Assembly: GCA_046329535.1 (NCBI GenBank)
Contig: JAXLUN010000005.1
Location: 268,244-332,243 of the forward strand
Direction: 5' to 3'
Origin: Bog-950 sp046329535
Lineage (GTDB): Bacteria; Bacteroidota; Bacteroidia; Chitinophagales; LD1
DNA: 64,000 bases
The position numbers and the translations under genes were made by a program. Every line of letters starts with the position of its first letter. The stretch's first letter is position 1. Below, one piece after another: positions 17,937-27,200 of this stretch. The notes beneath the pieces were generated by a model. The model was not told where the DNA came from and did not search any database. It saw only the letters and a program-made list of their open reading frames with translations.

Positions 17937-19907
17937 ATGAAGAACAGTAAAGCCTTACTGGTTGTTTTATGGGGTGTCTTGTTAGCATTGGTGTTTTTTG
18001 CATACAAAGATCATTTCAACAACCCTTTTGAGTTTGATGACGAGCATACTATTGTCTCTAATTTCTACATCCGGGATATTCATAATATTCCTCTTTTCTT
18101 TAAAGATGCACGCACCTTTAGTTCACTTCCGGCCAATCAGGTTTACCGTCCGGGTGTAACTACCCTGAATGCTGTTGATTGCTGGTGGGGGGGCAAAGGA
18201 GTGCCGGAACCATTCTATTACCATGTATCTATTTTTGTATCTTTTATTCTGTTAGGGTTTCTCATTTATTTCTTTGTACTGAAAATATATAATCTTAGTG
18301 CTGATAGCTCTCTTAATCCGTATATAGCCTTACTTACCACAGCCGTATACATGCTTCATACGGCTAATGCAGAAACGATTAACTACATTATATCACGTTC
18401 CGATTCCTTCTCCACGTTCATGATTCTTTTATCGCTGAGTATCTTCGCTTACTTTCAAAATCTGCGGAAGTATCTGTTGTATCTTATCCCCATGGTGATT
18501 GGTTTCTTTGTGAAAGAACCTACCATCATGATTGCTCCGCTGGCATTTCTGTATCTCTACCTTTTTGAACAAAAACGCGGACTCAACCAACTATTTGACT
18601 GGAGTAAGAATACAAAACTGATTCTCGGAACTATCGGTGCATTTATTGTGGCAGGAGCGATGTATGTGCTTTCGGCTAAAATGGCTGCTGCCACCTTTAC
18701 CACAGGTGGTTATAATCGCTGGCAGTATCTGCTTACACAGTCATTTGTTATGGTTCATTACATCAACAACTACTTCTTTCCATTCAATCTCTCAGCCGAT
18801 ACGGATTGGGGGCTCATTACCAGTCCTTTTGATGAGCGATTTGTAATTGGCGTATTGTTCATAGCATTTACATTATATCTGGCTTACCGTGCTTCACTTA
18901 AAGTTATATCCCGACCTATCACTTATGGCATACTTTGGTTTTATCTGGCGGTGGCTCCAACTTCCAGTATTTTCCCCTTAGCTGAAGTATTGAACGACCA
19001 CCGTGTTTTTTTTCCTTACATTGGATTAACGGTGGCAGTGGTTTGGGCTTTGTTTTTAGCGTATAAAAAATACGAAAGTGCTATTTCCAAAATGCCTTTG
19101 GCCAAAGCAGGAATAGTCTTGTTCATTTCTCTTTTTCTGGCGGCACATGTTTATGGGGTTCGGGAGCGCTGTAAAGTATGGAGTTCGGGCGAAACTCTTT
19201 GGTTAGATGTAACCATCAAAAGTCCGCGCAATGCCCGGGGGCTGATGAATTATGGTAATGTGCTGATGAGTAAAGCCGACTATAAAGGCGCAGAAGACTA
19301 TTTTATACGGGCTAAGAATCTCTGGCCATATTATTCTTATATCTATGTTAATCTGGGTGTGTTGTACAATGCCACGGGCAAACCGGCCGAATCGGAATCT
19401 AATTTTAAATACGCTTTACAGTTGAATAATGGTAATCCTAACTGTTATTACTTCTATGCCAATATGCTGAAGAATAACGGGCGAATCAGCGAAGCCCGTG
19501 ACATGGTTACACGTGGTCTGGCAGTCAGCCCCAATCATCTTTCTTTAACCGCGTTAAATAACGAGTTACTGACGAATCCTGCTTATGCCACAAATGCTAA
19601 AAGCAAGATGGAGTTGTTGCAAAATATTTCAAAACAAACCCCAACTCCCGAAAACTATCTTAACCTTAGTTTGGAGTATTACCGTTTGGGTATGTATCAG
19701 GAATGTGTAGATGCCGCTACCGAGGCTTTAAAACTTCGCCCTAACTACGACCTGGCTTATAATAACATTTGCAGTGCATACAACATGCTCAAGCAATGGG
19801 ATAATGCCATTCATTCGGGTGAGGAGGGTTTGAAAATAAATCCGAATAATCAGTTACTGAAAAATAATCTGGAAGTATCCCGAAAAGGTAAGGCAGAAGC
19901 TAACTAG
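17937..19907 (+). CDS. Polytopic membrane protein with C-terminal TPR repeats (TMTC/glycosyltransferase-like)
   Basis: 656 residues from the ATG at 17937, where the first membrane helix begins (LLVVLWGVLLALVFFAY); 25 in-frame codons upstream lack coding character. The N-terminal half has about nine to eleven membrane helices. The early motif FEFDDEHTIVSN (about residues 30-41) resembles the acidic first loop of the GT-C/O-mannosyltransferase fold, and YRPGVTTLNAVD and AEVLNDHRVFFPYIGL match the TMTC family. The last 220 residues are at least five TPR units (NYGNVLMSKADYKGAEDYF and so on). Proteins of this plan are thought to glycosylate exported proteins or lipids; no substrate is known. Stop codons of this gene and convergent folA share the palindrome CTAG. 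Confidence 0.75.
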   Translation: MKNSKALLVVLWGVLLALVFFAYKDHFNNPFEFDDEHTIVSNFYIRDIHNIPLFFKDARTFSSLPANQVYRPGVTTLNAVDCWWGGKGVPEPFYYHVSIFVSFILLGFLIYFFVLKIYNLSADSSLNPYIALLTTAVYMLHTANAETINYIISRSDSFSTFMILLSLSIFAYFQNLRKYLLYLIPMVIGFFVKEPTIMIAPLAFLYLYLFEQKRGLNQLFDWSKNTKLILGTIGAFIVAGAMYVLSAKMAAATFTTGGYNRWQYLLTQSFVMVHYINNYFFPFNLSADTDWGLITSPFDERFVIGVLFIAFTLYLAYRASLKVISRPITYGILWFYLAVAPTSSIFPLAEVLNDHRVFFPYIGLTVAVVWALFLAYKKYESAISKMPLAKAGIVLFISLFLAAHVYGVRERCKVWSSGETLWLDVTIKSPRNARGLMNYGNVLMSKADYKGAEDYFIRAKNLWPYYSYIYVNLGVLYNATGKPAESESNFKYALQLNNGNPNCYYFYANMLKNNGRISEARDMVTRGLAVSPNHLSLTALNNELLTNPAYATNAKSKMELLQNISKQTPTPENYLNLSLEYYRLGMYQECVDAATEALKLRPNYDLAYNNICSAYNMLKQWDNAIHSGEEGLKINPNNQLLKNNLEVSRKGKAEAN

Positions 19908-20410
19908 CCCTTTCGTTCCAGCACTAAAAAGCTGAAAGGATATAGATGTTTTTCATCGGCCGGGTAATCTTCCCGTTTGGTACATTGCCAGATATGGTTG
20001 TCTGATACATCAAAAAATGTATCGGCCTGTTCAAAGGTATGATGAACCTTCGTCAGATATATTTTATCGGTGACCGATAATGCTTCCCGGTAAATTTCAC
20101 CTCCGCCAATAACCATCAGTTCACGTTCCCCGTTATCGCGGGCAAATTCAACGCCTTCGTGAAAAGAAGAAACCATTTTGCATCCTTCATATTTTAAGCC
20201 GATGTTTCTGGTAATAACAACGTTAACCCTACCCGGAAGCGGACGAAACTTCTCTGGGATACTCTCAAAAGTTTTGCGCCCCATCAGCACATGCCGGCCA
20301 TAAGTAAGTTCTTTAAAATACTGCATATCTTTGGGTAACCTCCACAATAAGTTACCCTTTGCCCCTATGGCATTGTTCTCCGCTACTGCTACTACTATAG
20401 AAATCTTCAT
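19904..20410 (-). CDS. folA: Dihydrofolate reductase
   Basis: 168 residues from the ATG at 20410 (a TTG three codons upstream is possible). DHFR reduces dihydrofolate to tetrahydrofolate with NADPH. Motifs: VVAVAENNAIGAKGNLLWRLP, where Asp28 in PKDMQYFK is the catalytic acid, then HVLMGRKTFESIP (NADPH binding), VVITRN and VIGGGEIYREAL. Length is typical. It begins 16 bases after the stop of the barrel-protein gene and is thus the last of a four-gene minus-strand array, an odd place for a housekeeping enzyme. Confidence 0.95.
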   Translation of the reverse strand: MKISIVVAVAENNAIGAKGNLLWRLPKDMQYFKELTYGRHVLMGRKTFESIPEKFRPLPGRVNVVITRNIGLKYEGCKMVSSFHEGVEFARDNGERELMVIGGGEIYREALSVTDKIYLTKVHHTFEQADTFFDVSDNHIWQCTKREDYPADEKHLYPFSFLVLERKG

Positions 20411-20426
20411 TCTTGTCAATCTTTTC

Positions 20427-22169
20427 TCAATAAATATTCTGAGTCTTTTTGTTTTTTACGGCATAGTCAAAGGTATAAGTATATGTCACTTCTCCTTTGT
20501 ATTCATGTGAGTTACTCAACGTGTAAAAGGTATACATGATGTTGTTTCCAAGTTTCACCGAATGATTAGGAGTGATATGATAGGACAGGCCGATATTATT
20601 GTTCACTGTTTTGCTGGTCCATAATCCGTTTTGTCTTGAGGCGGTGAAGGTGATTGCTGTGTTCACGCCAAGGGCTCCTTTCAGAAAGTTCTTACTGATA
20701 GCCAGGGTAGGGCCTATGCTGAGCATATTAAAAGAAGAAGTTTGCGTATACAGCACATTAAAGGATGGCGCCAGATTCAACATCAGGCTATTCAGCGATA
20801 GTGAGTAACCGATATTCGTATTCACCGTATTATTCCGCGTGTACTGAGCGGTGAAGTTGTTCAGGTCATCCATCCGCGAATAGGAGGCTGAGAGGAAAAC
20901 ATTGTGCACCATTTTAGTATTGAATACGGTGTATCGAGGAGCAAACAGGATGGTTTGCTGAATCTGAAACAACCGGGTAGTATCATTCAACTCTTTGCTG
21001 CCTTTTGACTGAAAGGTGATATAATTACTGTAAGAAATGGCCGCTCCAAAATGCTGATTCAGATTCAAAGCCACCGAGGCGGAAAGACCGGTTCGGTTGG
21101 TTTTTGCCGATTTACGTTTGTTCAGATTGTCGTGCTGATAAAATTCATTCAGGTTGACATTCACCTTTTTCTTGGCCGCAACAAAGGTTTGTATCAACGA
21201 AATTTTTTGCTGGTCGTTCAGTATGTAATCCAGGCCATGACTTTGGTATTCCGGTTGTATACGGTTGTAATCAAACCCGAGCGAATAATTTTCGGCACGG
21301 TAGAGTAAATTGGTATGCACCGTCCAGGCATAGCTGGTAGAAAGACGGGGAGGAATGGCCACTCTCAGAAACTTAGTTCCAATACCGGTTCCGATATCGA
21401 GTAGTGACGAATTCAAATCACGGGTTATGGCACTGACGGCTCCATCCATATCCCAGGTTAATTTCTTTTTAAAAATAGCCTGATGACTCTTAATGCCGAA
21501 TACTGCATTTTCCTGCGGTGTAAAGTCCAGCTTATTCAACGGGTCAACGGGTGCCGGAATAGAACCGACTACATCTTTGGAGTGAAGCCAGATAAAATCT
21601 ACATGATTGTCTTCGTTTCCTACCCCCAGTTTTAAGCCCCAGCCTCTCCGTTTATACTGTGGCAGCTGAGAGTTTTTCATCAGGAGATTTTCCTGCAATG
21701 CAGGATTCATTCTTCCGTAAAATGCTCCGAACCGGAATAAGGAGGGATTAATTTCAATGCCAGCCCCTAAAAAAGTTTTGCCGTTTAAGGTAGTGGGGCT
21801 CCAGGTCATATTAGTCCAGCCAAAATAGCCTTTGGCCCATTTATAATACGGATTGATACCTAACTGAGCAAACGGATTTTTTACATTATTTGAACCTTCA
21901 GTAAAAGTAAAATTGAATGGTATCTGAACTCCGTATACGGCAATGGTAGGTGCCAGCATGATACTGTAAGAATAAGGCTTGCGTGAGCTGTTGAAAGCGC
22001 TGGAATTATAATAACCCACCGAAGCACTGGCCGTACCGTGAATTTCAAACGGATTTTCTCTGGCTATGTTTTCTATGTTCTGTGCCCTTACAGAAACCAT
22101 CACCAGTGCGCCAACAACCCATAAGAAGAAGACCGTAAGTTTTCTCAAATCGCCTGGCTTTTTTGTCAA
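20427..22169 (-). CDS. Outer-membrane beta-barrel-like protein, unknown function
   Basis: 580 residues. The start is a TTG at 22169, immediately following the TAA stop of the upstream gene, so translation is probably coupled. The N-terminus contains a hydrophobic signal (LTVFFLWVVGALVMVSVRAQ). The mature part consists of many short alternating strands with aromatic ends, for example ASASVGYYNSS, YSIMLAPTIAVYG, LGAGIEINPSLFRFGAFYGR and GEVTYTYTFDYAV, as in outer-membrane barrels. No named family is recognised. Its place directly after the fibronectin-III protein and the 1913-residue protein suggests that the three form one surface complex or export unit, with this one as membrane anchor or pore (inference). 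Confidence 0.65.
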   Translation of the reverse strand: MTKKPGDLRKLTVFFLWVVGALVMVSVRAQNIENIARENPFEIHGTASASVGYYNSSAFNSSRKPYSYSIMLAPTIAVYGVQIPFNFTFTEGSNNVKNPFAQLGINPYYKWAKGYFGWTNMTWSPTTLNGKTFLGAGIEINPSLFRFGAFYGRMNPALQENLLMKNSQLPQYKRRGWGLKLGVGNEDNHVDFIWLHSKDVVGSIPAPVDPLNKLDFTPQENAVFGIKSHQAIFKKKLTWDMDGAVSAITRDLNSSLLDIGTGIGTKFLRVAIPPRLSTSYAWTVHTNLLYRAENYSLGFDYNRIQPEYQSHGLDYILNDQQKISLIQTFVAAKKKVNVNLNEFYQHDNLNKRKSAKTNRTGLSASVALNLNQHFGAAISYSNYITFQSKGSKELNDTTRLFQIQQTILFAPRYTVFNTKMVHNVFLSASYSRMDDLNNFTAQYTRNNTVNTNIGYSLSLNSLMLNLAPSFNVLYTQTSSFNMLSIGPTLAISKNFLKGALGVNTAITFTASRQNGLWTSKTVNNNIGLSYHITPNHSVKLGNNIMYTFYTLSNSHEYKGEVTYTYTFDYAVKNKKTQNIY

Positions 22170-24173
22170 TTATCGAACAATACCTTTCTCCGGGCTGAAA
22201 TCACTTTCACTTCCCGAAGAGGATTTCGCTTTAATGGAATAAAAATAGAAGGAGCCCGGAGCAGCCTTGATATCGGTGTAGCTCAATTCCGAAGCCTTTA
22301 CCGTTCCTATCTGGGTAGCATTTGTTTCGGTTCTCTGTCTTCGGTAAATCACATAATCGGTAATGTCTTTTTGCAGTTCGGTATTCCATCTTAATAAAAC
22401 CCCGCTCGTGGTCTTGGTTACACTGAAAAATGAGGGTGCGGCTAATAGTTTTTCAATGGGTTTGGCCTCGGCAATCTGAGACACTAAACTTTCATTGCCA
22501 GCCGCATCCAGAGAGGTAACTGCATAGGTGTATGTTCCGGACGAAGCATTGACGTCTGAATAAAGAACCGATGCTACCGGAGTTTTATTCAGTCGTTCAA
22601 AGCCGGCCCGTTTTAAATCTTCAACTGATTGGGTAGATGAAAGCGCATAACTTCCTTTCTTTCGGTAAACAGCATAGGCTGTAACATACTCGTCATATTG
22701 GTTCATATTGTTCCATTGCAGGGATATTTTGCCCGGTTCGCTATACGTCAATATTCCCGATACCTCCTGGGGCAATACACGGTTTAACGGTTTTGCCTGC
22801 ACCGGGCTTGATAGCTCGCTGATGGCATCATTAAAATCAATGGACGCAACTTTGTAAGTATATAAGGTACGGCCATTCGTAGCTGCGGTGTCTGTAAATA
22901 CCGTGTCGCGTGTTAAATTAGAATATTGCTGATACTCTCCGTTGCTGATGCTCCGGTAAACATAATACCCGTTCACCTCGTAGTGTCTCAGCATTCGCCA
23001 TTTTACCTCTATTCCGTTTTTTACGGGCACTGCCTGGATGGTAACCGGTATGTGTGTATTTCTTTTTTCCTTGCGGTGTATGGCTGTAATGGCTGCCGAT
23101 GGAATCAGTAACTTAAACCGCACATTCACCAATCTGAACTGATATTGGTAACTGATGTTGGCAATAAGCCGGCTGTCGAGGTATTGCGAACTGGTCAGTG
23201 GAATGGTATCAATTGAGCGGTAATCATTTTCGCTGAGTGTTTTGCGCTGCACACAAATGCCGGTGTAGCGCCCATTGGCGGGCAATGCTTTCCAGGTAAA
23301 CAGAATACCTCCGGTGGTATCAGAAGCGGTAAAGTTTTCGAGAGCCTGCGTGGTATTAAAATTAGCCGATACAGCAGTCACTGTATCGGAGGCAACTCCC
23401 TCCAAGCCTACCAAATTGGCGGGGCGAATAAAATAACGATACTGATTGCCGGGCAGAACGTATTCATTCCAGGTATACATCACCGAATCGCCTTTGGTTA
23501 AAGGCAGTATTTTGCCAAGCTGCACAAAACCGTTACTTCCTTTGGCCCCATACACATGTGCTATAAATGGTTGTTGCGTTTTAGACGCTTTGCCTAGCCA
23601 CTGAATCTGTATGGCCGAATCATTTTCGGTTCTTGAAAAAGCTTTGGGTGCAGTAAAATCGGGCAACCTGCCGCTGACTATTTCCCCCTCCGGTTGTTCG
23701 GGAAGCAGCGTTCCATCGGTTTTGTAATAGCTCACCTTATATTTCAGTGAGGTACCAACGGTAGGTTTGTATTTGTCAAAATAAACTCCACCTGTCAGAC
23801 GATAAAAATCCATGCTGAAAAGAAGTAGTGAGTAGTCCTCCAGTTTAGGATGTGCACGTAAATATGCTGGTAGTTCTGCTTCGCCCGATAGTTTCAGCTC
23901 TTTCGCCACACCCGATGGAAATTCATTGCCAAACTCCTTTTTCATGGCGGCCAGATCCAGCAGTGCAGCAGCTGTGCCCACTTCAGTAAATGCACCTCCT
24001 TTCTCGGAACGTGAAATCACGGCCCGAGAAATTCCTTTCGAGTTGTTACCTGACAAAACTTCATCGGAAACAAATATCCAGAAACCTTCTTTGCCTTCCA
24101 TTACCAGAATGGGTTTGGCAGAAAAGGCCACAGCAGAAATACAAAACAGCAATACAGTCAAAAGCTTTTTCAT
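22170..24173 (-). CDS. Secreted fibronectin type III repeat protein
   Basis: 667 residues. Signal peptide MKKLLTVLLFCISAVAFSA. After an N-terminal unique region (about 20-190) there are four to five fibronectin III modules, recognisable by repeats such as GISLQWNNMNQYDEYVTAYAVYRKKG, GVLLRWNTELQKDITDYVIYRRQ and GIEVKWRMLRHYEVNGYYVYRS (each quoted as landmark), with the usual closing YxYxVxSxD strand. No C-terminal T9SS signal is visible. It lies 27 bases after the 1913-residue gene and abuts the barrel gene, so co-expression is very likely. Probably a structural or binding component on the cell surface. Confidence 0.75.
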   Translation of the reverse strand: MKKLLTVLLFCISAVAFSAKPILVMEGKEGFWIFVSDEVLSGNNSKGISRAVISRSEKGGAFTEVGTAAALLDLAAMKKEFGNEFPSGVAKELKLSGEAELPAYLRAHPKLEDYSLLLFSMDFYRLTGGVYFDKYKPTVGTSLKYKVSYYKTDGTLLPEQPEGEIVSGRLPDFTAPKAFSRTENDSAIQIQWLGKASKTQQPFIAHVYGAKGSNGFVQLGKILPLTKGDSVMYTWNEYVLPGNQYRYFIRPANLVGLEGVASDTVTAVSANFNTTQALENFTASDTTGGILFTWKALPANGRYTGICVQRKTLSENDYRSIDTIPLTSSQYLDSRLIANISYQYQFRLVNVRFKLLIPSAAITAIHRKEKRNTHIPVTIQAVPVKNGIEVKWRMLRHYEVNGYYVYRSISNGEYQQYSNLTRDTVFTDTAATNGRTLYTYKVASIDFNDAISELSSPVQAKPLNRVLPQEVSGILTYSEPGKISLQWNNMNQYDEYVTAYAVYRKKGSYALSSTQSVEDLKRAGFERLNKTPVASVLYSDVNASSGTYTYAVTSLDAAGNESLVSQIAEAKPIEKLLAAPSFFSVTKTTSGVLLRWNTELQKDITDYVIYRRQRTETNATQIGTVKASELSYTDIKAAPGSFYFYSIKAKSSSGSESDFSPEKGIVR

Positions 24174-24200
24174 ACAAACTATTTTTTCAACTTTTTAAAA

Positions 24201-27200
24201 TCAATAACTCACGCTGAACCCGCTGCCCTTATCATACGAAACCGTGACTGATGGATTGATACATACCCGGGCACCGCAAGGCACACAAACAAACCAGGCA
24301 CACTCTGAACATATTTTGGTAGAGCCGCAACCACCGCAGCAACCAACGTTGGCCCCCGCATGAGCGGCCAGAGTACCTGAGGCGCTCTCGATACCGGAAC
24401 TGCTTAATGCACCCGAAACGGTTCCGCTGGCGCTGGCTGAAAGACCAAAGCAGCCAAAAATAGAAACACAGGCTTCGGCACCGGCACCCCATTGGCCACC
24501 GAAGCTGAAACCTGCACTGTTGCCCTGCAGATTTGCCCACATGCCTACCGTGCTGTTATAGCCGCACCAGTATTTGGCAGTACCAATACCCACATCTATA
24601 CCCGGGGCATTCTCTTTGGTGCTGCCAATAGAGGCCGTAGCCCAGGATCCTACCCCGGTGAATTTACCGGCCGGTATATGATACGTTTCTGCCTGGCTGG
24701 CGCTTACCGGATAGTTAACCCCTACTGCCATTCCCCCGCTGCTGTTGCATAGAAAAGGAACATGAATATTCATGGATTGGCCGAAAAACAGATAAGGGTC
24801 ACTGCCAAAACCAATCTCTGCATTGATGCCGAAATTACCGCTGGCCGAAAGACCCGGAATAAAGGTGATGCCCGCTCCTGCACTGGCTGTTAAAGAAGCT
24901 CTGCGTTCCGGAATACTCATCACAAAGCTGGCATCTGCCACCGGTATTTTCACCACTTTACCCTTGGCGGAAGCACTGAGTTCAGGGCCGCCACCGCTCA
25001 CTTTAATGGCAAAGCTGGTGGGGTCTAACTCAATCGCTCCATATGGGTCGGGGGTAAATTTAATACGGCAGTCACCGTATACGGTAAAACTGGAGTTAAC
25101 TTTGTTATAATCAAAACCTCCTCCGATTTTATCGAGCGATAAAGGCCCGATGGGAACTACAAAGGCAGGCCCCATATTGAAATAGGCACCGAGCCCCGTA
25201 TTGTCGTAATGGAACTTGGCTTTAAAATCAATGGGTGAGCTGGCAATTTTAAGATGGGCATCATCGCAGCGGAAACCCTGATTGGCAAAGCTCAGTTTGG
25301 CCTGAATGGCGCCTATACCGCCAGCCGATATGTTTACATCAAAATCATCGAACGTGACACTTGATTTTTTGTAATGAAGATTGGTGCCCACTCCCGCTCC
25401 AATACTAAGGGCATCGAACTGTATTTTCCCCCCCAGGTCTACCTGTTTGGTGGCGGTGTTAATACCCAGATTATTGACCGTAAGTGAAATGATGCTGAAC
25501 AGATTGTAGCTACGGGAGGTGGTTAAAGAACCGGCTACATTACCATCGCTCATCAGTTTGAAGTTATCAATCTTCACATCGGTGCCGAAATATTTTTCAA
25601 ACTTAAAGTTCACATTGCCGCTGAGCTGAAACTTGGTAGAGGAAGGTACTCCCGAAAAGGTTAAACCCGAAGAAAGTCCGGGATTTATTTTTACAAAGTC
25701 GAGCAGATTGATGCCTCCAACCGGGAAGGAGAAGATGCCTCCCGTGAGATTGGTTTTGTTCAGATTCAGTTCGGCAAACGGCAGGCTGAAATTATAACCT
25801 GCTACCGCACCTTTTACCGAGCCGCCTAAACGTAAACCGGTGGGGTTAATGTCAATGTGGTCCATGGCCAGTGTCCAGCTGCCGAGGCTAACCGATGGGG
25901 TTGGGCTGAACTGCACTTTCAGTTTGCCGATACTTCCGGTTTTGGTGATTTCCAGCTGGTCAATTTTCATTTTTAAGGTAGGCAGATATTTAAATCCTTC
26001 GGTGGTAATTTCGCCTGCTATGCTGATACCGTCTTTGCTGATGTAAGTGTTGCCATAATCTACATTAAGCCCTAACTCATAAAGGGTCCAGGCATTGGAG
26101 GCACCGCTCAGTTTCAGATTGTTTTCGTTAAACGGAGCCGAGCCATCGCTGGTGTATACCGGTAAAACGGTGGTGGTTCCATTACTCAGCGATAAGGAAC
26201 CGCTCGGGAAACTGAATCCGCTGATAGAAGGGAAGGTGGCTCCCAGATCTACTTTCAGCGTGCCCTCTATTTTGCCTTTGGCAGTATTGCCGTTAACGGC
26301 TTTTACTTTGATACCGGCCGACTCCTGCAGTTTGAGATGCAGATAACTCCACAACGTAAAGTTGAGCGAACTGATATCGGTAATTATTTCCCCGGCCGAA
26401 GGGGCAATGCTGCTGCCGGTCTTTTTTACTTTCTGCGCATGAAACGGAATTTTCATACCACCTGTTGCCGTAAATACCGGGTTCGATGGCAGGTTCACAA
26501 ATTCGCCCGAAATAGAATACTCTCCGCCACCCAGGTCGGTACTTTCGGTTAGCTGAATGGGGAAACCCAGCAACTTAGACGCATCGAAACCGGCATCTTT
26601 CAAATTGAAATCAACGGTGTATGTACCCGCAGTAAAATCCTGTGTTTTAGCATCGCCCACCAAACCTGTTTTTACCGCCCGCAAGGTGAAGTTACCGGCC
26701 GGTATGCCCAGCTTGTATTGACCGGCCGAATCGGTTTTGGCTTTCACGTAATCCATACCATCTATATAAACCGTGGCGGCTTTTACGGCAGCACCTGACG
26801 AAGATACCTTACCCGATACTGCGATGCCTTTCTTGAGATATATTTCCAGTACGGTAGTATCGCTGGAGGCACTCAACACCACATTGTTGGCCTGAGGTAT
26901 AAAATCGCTGCCATCCGGGCCATAAACCACCAGGCCATTGCTGGTGTTTGGCGAAACGTTTTTCAGCACTACAGTTCCTCCCGGGCCTGTTTGACCTACC
27001 GAGTCGCCATTGAACTCAATGCGGCAACCGGATAGCGGACTCTTCGCCTCATTGCGCACTACCAGAGCCAGATAAAATCTTTTAATCACTATATCTCCGG
27101 CATCAAAAGCATTGCTGAGGCCAAGTGCGGCATCGGGCAGGTTCGATGCGGGATTATCGAAAACTCCATTCAGATAAGCGATAGAACTGCCGGCTGCCAT

